Of a stretch of DNA of 12,362 bases, positions 1-7,391 are shown piece after piece. Position 1 is the first letter of the stretch. Each line of letters opens with the position of its first letter. The position numbers were made by a program, and so were the translations under genes. The notes below the pieces were generated by a model. It did not search any database. It was not told where the DNA came from and saw only the letters and a program-made list of their open reading frames with translations. This DNA comes from an uncultured Prevotellaceae bacterium (GTDB lineage Bacteria; Bacteroidota; Bacteroidia; Bacteroidales; Bacteroidaceae): assembly GCA_902775075.1 (NCBI GenBank), contig CACYKX010000081.1, forward strand, positions 1 through 12,362, read 5' to 3'.

Positions 1-1251
1 CCTGTGATACTGGAACGCGGTAAGGATGTGAGAAGTCGTAAAGTGGATATGGCAAATATCACTAAGACGCAAAGAGTTGATAGCGAGAGTAATTATAGTT
101 TTGGTGAAGGTGGCGCCGGCGCATATTCTGACGGAAAATTATATACCAGAAGCAAGAAGCGTGGTTCGGTAGATAAAATTCTGAATGTGTTCTGTCAGCA
201 TGGTGCATCGACATCTATTCTCGCGGATGCTCATCCTCATATCGGTACGGATAAACTGCCTCGTGTTATCGAAAACATGCGCAATACAATTCTGAAATGT
301 GGAGGCGAGGTGCATTTTCAGACTAAGATGACTTCTTTGATCCTTGAAAAAGATAAGGTTGTAGGTGTTGAGGCTATCAATCAGAAAGACGGTAGTGAGT
401 TGACATTCCATGGACCTGTTATTTTGGCTACAGGTCATTCTGCTCGTGATGTATATCGTTATCTCTTTAACGCTAAAATAGAAATTGAATCAAAAGGTAT
501 TGCCGTGGGTGTTCGTTTAGAGCATCCAAGTGAGTTGATCGACCAAATACAATATCATAACAAGAACGGACGGGGTAAATATCTTCCAGCAGCAGAATAT
601 AGTTTTGTAACTCAAGTAGATGGTAGAGGAGTATATTCATTCTGTATGTGCCCGGGAGGGTTTGTGATCCCTGCAGCAACGGGAGATGAGCAAATTGTGG
701 TTAATGGTATGAGTCCAAGTAACCGAGGAACGGCATGGTCGAATTCGGGTATGGTCGTCGAATTGCATCCAGAAGATGTAGAAGGAGATGATGTGCTGAA
801 TGTTATGAGATTTCAAGAACAGTTGGAAAAGAACTGTTGGCAACAAGGTAATATGAAACAGACCGCTCCAGCACAAAGAATGGCAGATTTCGTAAATGGA
901 AAGTTGTCTTATGATTTGCCGAAATCGAGTTATGCTCCAGGTCTGATTTCCAGTCCTTTGCATTTCTGGTTGCCCGAAATGATTAGTAGTAGATTGCGAG
1001 AAGGTTTTAAGACTTTTGGCAAGCATGCCCATGGATTCCTGACTAATGAAGCCGTATGTATCGCGACAGAAACCCGAACGTCGAGTCCGGTAAGAATCCT
1101 TCGCGACAGAGAAACATTGCAGCATATAAGAATACAAGGCTTGTTCCCTTGTGGCGAAGGTGCAGGATATGCCGGTGGTATTGTAAGTGCTGGTGTTGAT
1201 GGCGAAAGATGTGCAGATGCAATGGCCGAGTATATTAATCAACTAGGATGA
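1..1251 (+). CDS. FAD-dependent oxidoreductase, COG2509-like (5' end missing)
   Basis: This is the C-terminal 416 codons of a predicted NAD(P)/FAD-dependent dehydrogenase of the uncharacterised COG2509 type; its substrate is unknown. The frame is open to the window edge and begins inside PVILERGKD. That looks like the end of the second strand of an FAD-binding Rossmann fold, with the acidic residue that holds the FAD ribose, so the GxGxxG loop and start codon lie upstream. The GTG at position 4 is not a real start. Family features seen are GEGGAGAYSDGKL near the visible N-terminus, VILATGHSARD in the middle, and TRTSSPVRILRD followed by PCGEGAGYAGGIVSAGVDG at the C-terminus; the last two resemble the second FAD-contacting region. 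The gene ends TGA within a perfect inverted repeat. It is probably cytosolic, since no membrane segment is visible. Family assignment is good; the biological role is not known. Confidence 0.85.
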   Translation, partial: PVILERGKDVRSRKVDMANITKTQRVDSESNYSFGEGGAGAYSDGKLYTRSKKRGSVDKILNVFCQHGASTSILADAHPHIGTDKLPRVIENMRNTILKCGGEVHFQTKMTSLILEKDKVVGVEAINQKDGSELTFHGPVILATGHSARDVYRYLFNAKIEIESKGIAVGVRLEHPSELIDQIQYHNKNGRGKYLPAAEYSFVTQVDGRGVYSFCMCPGGFVIPAATGDEQIVVNGMSPSNRGTAWSNSGMVVELHPEDVEGDDVLNVMRFQEQLEKNCWQQGNMKQTAPAQRMADFVNGKLSYDLPKSSYAPGLISSPLHFWLPEMISSRLREGFKTFGKHAHGFLTNEAVCIATETRTSSPVRILRDRETLQHIRIQGLFPCGEGAGYAGGIVSAGVDGERCADAMAEYINQLG

Positions 1252-1284
1252 TGACATCCTAGTTGATTCTATTCATTCTTTTTT
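1237..1284 (+). terminator. Perfect 14-bp inverted repeat over the stop codon, probable terminator
   Basis: AATCAACTAGGATG (1237-1250) and CATCCTAGTTGATT (1255-1268) are exact reverse complements around the 4-nt loop ATGA. The left arm encodes the last codons of the oxidoreductase, and its TGA (1249-1251) straddles the arm and the loop. A six-T run (1279-1284) follows, but it starts ten nucleotides after the stem in a T-rich stretch, so this is a good hairpin with a displaced T tract. The hairpin would also stop transcription arriving from the minus strand, though that side has no T run. Confidence 0.65.
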
Positions 1285-1369
1285 GTTCGGCTTTGTTAGC
1301 TCCTGTATCAATGATAAAACTCCCGTTCTCATCACTAGTGGCTATTTGGATGTAAGTAGAATCAGCCAT
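1259..1369 (-). CDS. Doubtful 36-codon ORF, possibly a gene remnant
   Basis: An ATG at 1369 opens a 36-codon minus-strand frame that ends TAG at 1259, inside the right arm of the inverted repeat shared with the upstream gene. The product would contain TSDENGSFIIDTGANK and end in a basic tail, QKRMNRIN. Its composition looks more protein-like than random AT-rich DNA, because the frame is mixed in polarity and codon choice. The same frame stays open for about 35 codons before the ATG, but that part reads like non-coding sequence. No Bacteroidetes-type -7 element is visible just upstream; the nearest candidate is one base short. It may be a small real protein, the 3' remnant of a lost gene, or chance. 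I do not recognise it. Confidence 0.2.
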   Translation of the reverse strand: MADSTYIQIATSDENGSFIIDTGANKAEQKRMNRIN

Positions 1370-1479
1370 ATTATTTGATGAATGTAATAGATTTGGGGTG
1401 AATGGTATGATTTTGTGATGAGTTGTAATACAAATTATCTTATATATATAGATATGTTTTGAATTTTCGGCTTATTCTT

Positions 1480-1510
1480 TTTGCTATATGCTCGAAAATT
1501 AGTATTTTTG
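1480..1510 (+). promoter_or_regulatory. Bacteroidetes-type promoter for pheT-yebC
   Basis: TTTG at 1480-1483 and TATTTTTG at 1503-1510 match the Bacteroidetes sigma-ABfr consensus (TTTG, then TAnnTTTG) with the ideal 19-bp spacer. Transcription should begin a few bases downstream, which gives pheT a leader of only about 25 nt. That is too short for a T-box or a classical leader-peptide attenuator. The rest of the 291-bp gap (1252-1542) holds the upstream terminator, the doubtful small ORF and AT-rich DNA with a TATATATATA run near 1441. Confidence 0.75.
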
Positions 1511-1542
1511 CAAAGTTTTGAGAATATATAAAAATCATTATA

Positions 1543-4005
1543 ATGAAAGTTTCTTACAAATGGCTTAAAGAATACGTCGATTTCGATTTGACTCCACAGG
1601 AGACAGCGGACGCGCTGACCTCAACAGGTCTCGAAGTAGACGCACTAGAAGAAGTACAATCAATCAAAGGTGGATTGAAAGGTCTCTTTGTAGGCAAGGT
1701 GCTTACATGCGAACCTCATCCTAATTCAGATCATCTCCATATCACTACTGTTGATCTAGGTAAGGGCGAACCACAGCAAATCGTTTGTGGTGCTCCAAAT
1801 GTTGCTGCAGGTCAGAAAGTTATCGTTGCAGACTTGGGCTGTGTGCTTTATGATGGTGATGAAGAATTCACGATCAAGAAGTCGAAACTTCGTGGCGTAG
1901 AGAGCTTTGGAATGATTTGTGCTGAAGACGAAATAGGTGTGGGTACAGATCATGCTGGTATCATTGTTTTGCCAGAAGATGCTCCTATTGGTCAGCCTGC
2001 TGCAGAATATTATCATTTAGAAAGTGACTGGGTGATCGAAATAGATATTACAGCTAACCGTGCAGATGCTTTGTCTCATTATGGTGTGGCTCGTGACCTC
2101 TATGCATGGTTAACTCAGAATGGATATAAGACTAGTCTTCATCGTCCTGATTGTTCAGAATTTAAGGTCGATAATGAAGAACTTCCTATTGAAGTAGAAA
2201 TCGAAAATACAGAGGCTTGCAAGCGCTACGCATGTTTGAGTATTACAGATTGCGAAGTAAAAGAAAGTCCTGAATGGCTCCAAAATAAACTACGTGTTAT
2301 AGGCTTGCGCCCAATCAATAACATTGTTGATATCACAAACTATGTGATGATGGCTTATGGTCAGCCAATGCATTGCTTTGATGCTGATATGGTGAAAGGC
2401 CATAAAATCGTAGTCCGCACTCAACCTGAAGGTACTGAGTTTGTAACCCTCGATGGAGAAAAGCATGATCTCGGAGAGCATGATTTGAGTATCTGTAATG
2501 CTGAGGAACCTATGTGTATTGCTGGTATCTTTGGCGGTAAGGGTAGCGGTACTTATGAGACTACAAAGAATGTTGTCTTAGAAAGTGCATACTTCCATCC
2601 TACATGGATCCGTAAGAGTGCTCGCCGTCATGGGTTAAGTACTGATGCCAGCTATCGCTTTGAGCGTGGCATCGACCCAAATGGTCAAATTTATGCTTTG
2701 AAGCAGGCTGCTATTCTTTGTGAACAACTTGCTGGCGGAAAAGTCAGTATGCAGATCAAGGATGTATATCCTAATCCTATTAACGACTTCGATGTTCGCT
2801 TGAATTACGAATATTGTGATCGCTTGATAGGAAAACAATTAGGTCACGATACCATCAAGAGTATTGTTACAAGTCTTGAAATGAAGATTAATAAGGAAGA
2901 TGAAGAAGGTCTGGATCTTTCAGTTCCTGCATATCGAGTAGATGTTCAGCGTCCTTGCGATGTCGTAGAGGATATCCTTCGTATATATGGATATAATAAT
3001 GTAGAAATTCCAACGACTCTCAAGTCTTCTTTGAACGTTCAAGGAGAGGCTGATAAGAACTATCATCTAGAGAATCTTGTTGGTGAGCAGCTTGTTGGTG
3101 CTGGCTTTAATGAAATCCTTAACAATTCATTGACCAAGTCAGCATATTACGAATCAAATGAACTTAATGCATATCCGTGGGATAAGACTGTTAAAATCAT
3201 GAATCCATTGAGCGCAGACCTTGGCGTAATGCGTCAGACTCTCTTGTTCGGTGGTATGGAGAGCATAGTTCGTAATGTGAATCGTAAAAGTGCAAATCTA
3301 AAGTTCTTTGAGGTAGGAAACTGCTATCATTTCTCTCAGGATAAATGGACTGCAGAATCTCCAATCAAAGCATATGTTCAGGAATATCACATCGGTTTAT
3401 GGCTTACCGGTAAGCGCGTAGAAGGTTCTTGGGCTCATGCTGATGAAAATACAAGTTTCTATGAGTTGAAGGCGAACGTGGAAAATATTTTCCGTCGTTG
3501 TGGTCTTACAAACTTTGTTGTCAAGAAGAGCGATAACAACATTTTCTCTAAGGGATTGAATTTTGAAACTCATCAGGGAAAAGTTCTAGCAGAACTTGGT
3601 ATTGTTGATTTGAAATTGAAGAAGATGTTTGGAATAGAGCAGGATGTGTTCTATGCAGATATCCACTGGACAGATGTTGTGAAGGCTATTCGTAAGAATA
3701 AACTTCAGTTCTCTGAAATTTCTAAATATCCAGCTGTAAGTCGAGATTTGGCATTACTACTTGATAAAGATGTTGAGTTCGCACAGATAGAACAAATCGC
3801 TCGTCAGACAGAAAAGAAACTTTTGAAAAAAGTCGAACTCTTTGATGTCTACGAAGGTAAGAATCTTCCAGCAGGTAAGAAGAGCTATGCAGTAAACTTC
3901 ATCTTGCAGGATGAGACCAAGACCTTGAACGATAAGGCTATCGAAGCCATCATGAATAAATTGATTCATCAGCTCACAACAAAGCTTAATGCGGAGTTGC
4001 GTTAA
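1543..4005 (+). CDS. pheT: Phenylalanine--tRNA ligase beta subunit
   Basis: PheT is the beta chain of the cytosolic alpha2-beta2 phenylalanyl-tRNA synthetase, which attaches phenylalanine to tRNA-Phe with ATP. The 820-residue length is normal for the bacterial long form. Domains in order are an N-terminal region with STGLEVD, an EMAP-II-like tRNA-binding domain (about 44-155, including PHPNSDHLH and VCGAPNV), the B3/B4 editing domain (about 215-390, including GLRPINNIVDITNY and the conserved STDASYRFERGIDP), the B5 domain (about 412-485), the synthetase-like core, and the FDX-ACB anticodon-binding domain (about 727-819, starting SKYPAVSRDLALL). The ATG at 1543 gives the family's usual start MKVSYKWLKEYV and lies just after a good promoter. 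No pheS is adjacent here, so the alpha subunit must be encoded elsewhere. No broken domain or missing segment is visible. Confidence 0.97.
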   Translation: MKVSYKWLKEYVDFDLTPQETADALTSTGLEVDALEEVQSIKGGLKGLFVGKVLTCEPHPNSDHLHITTVDLGKGEPQQIVCGAPNVAAGQKVIVADLGCVLYDGDEEFTIKKSKLRGVESFGMICAEDEIGVGTDHAGIIVLPEDAPIGQPAAEYYHLESDWVIEIDITANRADALSHYGVARDLYAWLTQNGYKTSLHRPDCSEFKVDNEELPIEVEIENTEACKRYACLSITDCEVKESPEWLQNKLRVIGLRPINNIVDITNYVMMAYGQPMHCFDADMVKGHKIVVRTQPEGTEFVTLDGEKHDLGEHDLSICNAEEPMCIAGIFGGKGSGTYETTKNVVLESAYFHPTWIRKSARRHGLSTDASYRFERGIDPNGQIYALKQAAILCEQLAGGKVSMQIKDVYPNPINDFDVRLNYEYCDRLIGKQLGHDTIKSIVTSLEMKINKEDEEGLDLSVPAYRVDVQRPCDVVEDILRIYGYNNVEIPTTLKSSLNVQGEADKNYHLENLVGEQLVGAGFNEILNNSLTKSAYYESNELNAYPWDKTVKIMNPLSADLGVMRQTLLFGGMESIVRNVNRKSANLKFFEVGNCYHFSQDKWTAESPIKAYVQEYHIGLWLTGKRVEGSWAHADENTSFYELKANVENIFRRCGLTNFVVKKSDNNIFSKGLNFETHQGKVLAELGIVDLKLKKMFGIEQDVFYADIHWTDVVKAIRKNKLQFSEISKYPAVSRDLALLLDKDVEFAQIEQIARQTEKKLLKKVELFDVYEGKNLPAGKKSYAVNFILQDETKTLNDKAIEAIMNKLIHQLTTKLNAELR

Positions 4006-4047
4006 TACGAGAATAATAATATAATATAATATTAAAAAATTACTCCA

Positions 4048-4794
4048 ATGGGAAGAGCATTTGAATATCGTAAAGCTACAAAGCTCAAGAGATGGGGCCA
4101 TATGGCCCGCACATTTACAAAGTTAGGTAAGGAGATTGCTATTGCTGTTAAGGCAGGTGGTCCTGAGCCTGAGAATAATCCTCGTCTACGTGCTATTATT
4201 GCTACTTGTAAGCGTGAGAACATGCCTAAGGATAACATCCAGCGTGCAATCAAGAACGCTATGGGTAAGGATACTAGTGATTACAAGGAGGTGCCTTACG
4301 AGGGATATGGTCCTCACGGAATCGCAATCTTTGTTGATACATTGACAGATAATACTACTCGTACTGTAGCAGACGTTCGTTCTATCTTCAACAAGTTTAA
4401 TGGTAACTTGGGTACACAGGGTTCTTTGAGCTTCCTATTCGACCATAAGTGTGTGTTCACATTTAAGAAGAAGGATGGTCTTGATATGGATGAACTAATC
4501 CTTGAGTTGATAGATTATGGAGTAGAGGACGAGTTCGATGAGGATGCAGAAGAAGGCGAGATCACAATCTATGGTCAGCCGACAAGTTTTGGAGAGATTC
4601 AGAAGTATCTCGAGGATAATGGCTTTGAGATTACTAGTGCTGAGTTCACTCGTATTCCAACAGATTTGAAGGATGTTACTCCTGAGCAGCGTGAGACTAT
4701 TGATAAGATGATTGAGAAACTTGAGGATTTTGATGACGTCCAGAATGTTTATACAAACATGAAACCTCTTGAAGGTGAAGATAGCGCAGAATAA
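4048..4794 (+). CDS. yebC: YebC/PmpR (TACO1) family protein
   Basis: This 248-residue protein covers the whole YebC/TACO1 family fold. Family members were long annotated as transcriptional regulators. More recent work on bacterial YebC and mitochondrial TACO1 supports a role on the ribosome, relieving stalling at difficult sequences such as proline runs. Visible signatures are the Bacteroidetes-type start MGRAFEYRKATKLKRWGHM (other phyla usually have AGHSKWANIKH), NNPRLRAIIATCKRENMPKDNIQRA split over about residues 44-68, YEGYGPHGIAIFVDTLTDN near 85-103, GNLGTQGSLSFLF after it, and the C-terminal DVQNVYTN. The gene starts 42 bp after pheT with an AT-rich gap and neither a terminator nor a good promoter between them, so it is probably co-transcribed. 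The C-terminal half has a strongly acidic patch (EDEFDEDAEEGE), a usual trait. Confidence 0.95.
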   Translation: MGRAFEYRKATKLKRWGHMARTFTKLGKEIAIAVKAGGPEPENNPRLRAIIATCKRENMPKDNIQRAIKNAMGKDTSDYKEVPYEGYGPHGIAIFVDTLTDNTTRTVADVRSIFNKFNGNLGTQGSLSFLFDHKCVFTFKKKDGLDMDELILELIDYGVEDEFDEDAEEGEITIYGQPTSFGEIQKYLEDNGFEITSAEFTRIPTDLKDVTPEQRETIDKMIEKLEDFDDVQNVYTNMKPLEGEDSAE

Positions 4795-4803
4795 TAATTA
4801 GGG

Positions 4804-4836
4804 TATTACGGAAACTATAATGGTGTTTTCGTAGTA
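4804..4836 (+). other. Stem-loop in the 3' untranslated region of yebC
   Basis: TATTACGGAAAC (4804-4815) pairs with GTTTTCGTAGTA (4825-4836) over 12 bp, two of them G-U if the plus strand is transcribed, with a 9-nt loop. No T run follows, so it is not a terminator alone. It lies ten bases after the yebC stop and just before the true terminator, and could protect the 3' end of the message. Confidence 0.5.
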
Positions 4837-4852
4837 TTTGGATAATAAATAT

Positions 4853-4891
4853 AAAGGCTGTGTATAGAGATATTCTTACGCAGCCTTTTTT
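4853..4891. terminator. Intrinsic terminator after yebC, probably bidirectional
   Basis: AAGGCTGTGTA (4854-4864) pairs with TACGCAGCCTT (4877-4887) over 11 bp with one G-U pair, closed by a 12-nt loop and followed by a T run through 4891. This is a typical rho-independent terminator for pheT-yebC. Read from the minus strand the same stem is followed by TTTATATTTAT, so it may also end the convergent lipoprotein transcript. Confidence 0.8.
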
Positions 4892-4920
4892 GTGTTTATA
4901 TAAATGTAGTTTCGTTTGTG

Positions 4921-4978
4921 ACGGCCGTGGTACATGTAACAAACTCACGTGTTTACCACAATGTTGTTACGTGGTTAC
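4921..4978. repeat. Cluster of overlapping inverted repeats between convergent genes
   Basis: Several palindromes crowd into 58 bp: ACGGCCGT (4921-4928), GTGGTA/TACCAC (4927-4932 with 4954-4959), CATGTAACAA/TTGTTACGTG (4933-4942 with 4964-4973, ten pairs with one G-T), CACGTG (4946-4951), and ACCAC/GTGGT (4955-4959 with 4971-4975). GTTAC occurs twice as a direct repeat (4966-4970 and 4974-4978) and once inverted. These pairings compete, so not all can form together. The cluster lies in the 3' region of the minus-strand lipoprotein gene and has no T run. It could be a protein-binding site, a structured 3' end or a small-RNA remnant; I cannot choose. Confidence 0.45.
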
Positions 4979-5004
4979 ATTTAAAAAGATACATCTATTA
5001 GACT

Positions 5005-5412
5005 TTATAAGCCAGCTTTATAATCCTTTTGAGTATATGTATGATCAAATAATACAATTTTAGGATTACTAGCAGAACGATATTCAAATCTGAACTTAAT
5101 ACCCTTTTGTTTATATGCTTTCGTACTAGGATCATTGGTGACACTTTCACGAATCACATTGATTAATTTCTGCTTGTTTGCATTGATGACTTGAATATTG
5201 TCAGCCTTTCCTCTTAGCATTCTATAATAGGTGAATGTCATAGTAGCAGGATTGAAAGATAAACTGTCTGTACGTTCGTCATTTTGATAAGGTGTTGGAC
5301 AGAACTTTTCTGTATATTCTTTTGCATCACGCTGTGCTTTCTCTTCGAGAGTCTCAGAACAAGAAGTGGCAAATAAAATAGAACAAGCTGCTAAAAACAA
5401 TATTTTTTTCAT
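5005..5412 (-). CDS. Small predicted lipoprotein, function unknown
   Basis: This encodes a 135-residue protein with a type II signal peptide: a short basic start (MKK), a hydrophobic stretch, and the lipobox-like ATSC, which makes Cys18 the probable lipidated residue. The residues after the cysteine (SETLEEK) are acidic, as in Bacteroidetes lipoproteins sent to the outer membrane or cell surface, though the export signal is not a clear match. The mature part is about 118 residues with no membrane segment or recognisable catalytic motif. Its middle and end (FTYYRMLRG and RFEYRSAS) suggest a small beta-rich domain. It is transcribed alone, divergent from lepA and convergent with yebC. The start is fixed by the signal peptide and by a -7 element 24 bp upstream. 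I do not recognise the family. Confidence 0.8.
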   Translation of the reverse strand: MKKILFLAACSILFATSCSETLEEKAQRDAKEYTEKFCPTPYQNDERTDSLSFNPATMTFTYYRMLRGKADNIQVINANKQKLINVIRESVTNDPSTKAYKQKGIKFRFEYRSASNPKIVLFDHTYTQKDYKAGL

Positions 5413-5435
5413 GATTTTATTTATTTTATTTCTTG

Positions 5436-5443
5436 CAAAGATA
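5436..5443 (-). promoter_or_regulatory. Promoter -7 element for the lipoprotein gene
   Basis: Read on the minus strand this is TATCTTTG, an exact match to the Bacteroidetes -7 consensus TAnnTTTG, 23 bp before the start codon. At the expected upstream distance there is no exact TTTG; a TTTG does exist but only about 12 bp away. The -33 contact is therefore weak or absent. Confidence 0.6.
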
Positions 5444-5498
5444 CTAACTTTTTATCAAAATTATGAATTCCAAGTGATGAAATCTGAATTAATCTTTG

Positions 5499-5506
5499 TA
5501 TATTTG
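5499..5506 (+). promoter_or_regulatory. Promoter -7 element for lepA
   Basis: TATATTTG matches TAnnTTTG exactly and lies 22 bp before the lepA ATG. No good TTTG is seen 19-20 bp further upstream. The element faces away from the lipoprotein promoter, so both genes are driven from one 116-bp AT-rich divergent region. Because the transcript must begin after 5506, the in-frame TTG at 5496 cannot serve as the lepA start. Confidence 0.6.
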
Positions 5507-5528
5507 CAAATTAAAGAAAAAGATTTTC

Positions 5529-7322
5529 ATGAACAATATTAATAAAATAAGAAACTTCTGTATAATTGCCCATATCGATCATGGAAAGTCAACTTTGGCC
5601 GATCGTCTTCTTGAAAAGACTCAGACGATTAAGATTACTGAAGGTCAGATGCTGGATGATATGGACTTAGAGCGCGAACGTGGTATCACTATTAAGAGCC
5701 ATGCTATTCAGATGGCTTATAAAGCTGAAGATGGCAAGGACTATACTTTGAATTTGATAGATACTCCGGGACACGTCGATTTTTCTTACGAAGTTTCAAG
5801 AAGTATTGCTGCATGTGAAGGTGCTTTGCTTGTTGTTGATGCAACTCAAGGTGTTCAGGCCCAGACAATTTCCAATCTATATATGGCTATTGATCATGAT
5901 TTGGAGATTATCCCTGTGATCAACAAGATTGATATGCCTAATGCTATGCCTGATGAGGTAGAGGATGAAATCGTTGAGCTTATTGGATGTGATAGAAAAG
6001 ATATAATCCGTGCATCAGGTAAGACAGGTGAAGGCGTAGAGGATATCCTCGAGGCTGTAGTGACTCGTATTCCTCATCCAGAGGGTGATCCGAAGGCTCC
6101 TGCTCAAGCTTTGATATTTGATTCTATCTTCAACTCTTTCCGAGGAATTATCGTGCTTTGTAAAGTTGAGAATGGTACTATTCGTAAGGGAGAAAAAGTG
6201 AAGTTCTTCAATACTGGGCAGGAATATATTGCAGATGAGGTAGGAACTCTGAAGATGGATATGGTTCCATGTGATGAATTGGCAACAGGTGAAGTAGGTT
6301 ACATCATTTCTGGTATTAAGAATGCTACAGAAGTAAAAGTGGGTGACACTGTTACTTCTATTGCAAACCCTTGTGATAAAGCTATTGCTGGTTTCCAGGA
6401 AGTGAAGCCTATGGTTTTCGCTGGTGTATATCCTATAGATCCAAATGATTATGAGAATCTTCGTGCTTCTTTGGAAAAACTTCAGTTGAATGATGCTTCG
6501 CTGACGTTCTCTCCAGAGAGTTCTATTGCTTTAGGATTCGGATTCCGTTGTGGATTCTTAGGACTACTTCATATGGAGATTGTTCAGGAACGTCTCGACC
6601 GTGAATTTAATATGGATGTGATTACAACGGTACCTAATGTGTCGTATATGGTATATGATAAGCAGGGAAATTGTAAGGAGGTACATAATCCATCAGGTCT
6701 TCCTGATCAGACGTTGATAGATCATATAGAAGAGCCATATATTCGTTCTAGTATTATTACTTCTACAGATTATATTGGTCCTATTATGACTTTATGTCTT
6801 GATAAACGAGGGGAGTTGATCAATCAGGAATATGTAAGCGGTAATCGTGTTGAACTTCATTTCTATATGCCATTAGGTGAAATCGTGATCGACTTCTATG
6901 ATAAATTGAAGAGCATTTCGAAGGGGTATGCTTCTTTTGACTATCATATTGATTCTTTCCGCCCTTCAAAATTGGCAAAACTTGATATTTTGTTGAATGG
7001 AGAACCTGTTGATGCCTTGTCTACACTTACTCATGAAAGTAATGCTGTGACGTTTGGCAGAAGAATGTGTGAGAAGTTGAAGGAACTTATACCTCGTCAG
7101 CAATTTGATATCGCTATTCAAGCTGCAATTGGTGCAAAAATTATTGCTCGTGAAACTGTAAAACAGGTTAGAAAAGATGTAACTGCCAAATGCTATGGTG
7201 GTGATGTTAGTCGAAAGCGTAAATTGCTGGAAAAGCAAAAGAAAGGAAAGAAGCGTATGAAGCAGGTTGGTAATGTTCAAGTACCACAGAAAGCTTTCTT
7301 AGCGGTGTTGAAGCTCGATTAA
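5529..7322 (+). CDS. lepA: Translation elongation factor 4 (LepA), translational GTPase
   Basis: LepA/EF4 is a ribosome-binding GTPase related to EF-G. Proposed roles include back-translocation of stalled ribosomes and help with initiation or 30S assembly, and its exact task is still debated. From ATG 5529 the protein is 597 residues, the usual length. GTPase motifs are intact: P-loop AHIDHGKS (14-21), switch I ERGITIKS (50-57), DTPGH (78-82), and NKID (132-135), with SGKTGEG as G5. EF-G-like domains II, III and V follow, including [14 protein letters not shown]. The LepA-specific C-terminal domain is complete, with [20 protein letters not shown] near the end. The frame is open further upstream, but that region is the promoter. 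A Crp-like regulator gene follows after 69 bp with no clear terminator between, so read-through is possible. Confidence 0.97.
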   Translation: MNNINKIRNFCIIAHIDHGKSTLADRLLEKTQTIKITEGQMLDDMDLERERGITIKSHAIQMAYKAEDGKDYTLNLIDTPGHVDFSYEVSRSIAACEGALLVVDATQGVQAQTISNLYMAIDHDLEIIPVINKIDMPNAMPDEVEDEIVELIGCDRKDIIRASGKTGEGVEDILEAVVTRIPHPEGDPKAPAQALIFDSIFNSFRGIIVLCKVENGTIRKGEKVKFFNTGQEYIADEVGTLKMDMVPCDELATGEVGYIISGIKNATEVKVGDTVTSIANPCDKAIAGFQEVKPMVFAGVYPIDPNDYENLRASLEKLQLNDASLTFSPESSIALGFGFRCGFLGLLHMEIVQERLDREFNMDVITTVPNVSYMVYDKQGNCKEVHNPSGLPDQTLIDHIEEPYIRSSIITSTDYIGPIMTLCLDKRGELINQEYVSGNRVELHFYMPLGEIVIDFYDKLKSISKGYASFDYHIDSFRPSKLAKLDILLNGEPVDALSTLTHESNAVTFGRRMCEKLKELIPRQQFDIAIQAAIGAKIIARETVKQVRKDVTAKCYGGDVSRKRKLLEKQKKGKKRMKQVGNVQVPQKAFLAVLKLD

Positions 7323-7376
7323 AGAGGAATACAAGAGAGGAAAACTTTAACTAAATAAATTTCTTTTAGCAAATAT

Positions 7377-7383
7377 AAGGAGG
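7377..7383 (+). promoter_or_regulatory. Strong Shine-Dalgarno sequence before the Crp-like gene
   Basis: AAGGAGG lies eight bases before the ATG at 7392 and is fully complementary to the anti-Shine-Dalgarno end of 16S rRNA. None of the other complete genes in this window has a comparable site, in keeping with Bacteroidetes, whose ribosomes largely mask the anti-Shine-Dalgarno. The site fixes the start codon of the regulator. Confidence 0.7.
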
Positions 7384-7391
7384 ACTGCAAA

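Noticed and set aside
637..1242. A 201-codon open frame on the minus strand, antisense to the oxidoreductase
   Set aside because: It is opposite a clearly conserved coding frame and its translation resembles no protein; this is a shadow of codon use on the other strand.
1441..1452. TATATATATA run as a repeat element or origin part
   Set aside because: It is a single short run in AT-rich DNA with no DnaA boxes or further copies nearby.
1511..1542. A T-box or leader-peptide attenuator before pheT
   Set aside because: The predicted leader is only about 25 nt, with no room for such a structure and no run of Phe codons.
4006..4047. AT-rich near-palindrome (AATATAATATAATATT) between pheT and yebC as a terminator
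   Set aside because: It has no GC in the stem and no proper T run, so it is unlikely to stop transcription.
5496..5528. An N-terminal extension of LepA from TTG 5496
   Set aside because: The -7 promoter element covers these codons, and ATG 5529 gives the normal LepA start and length.
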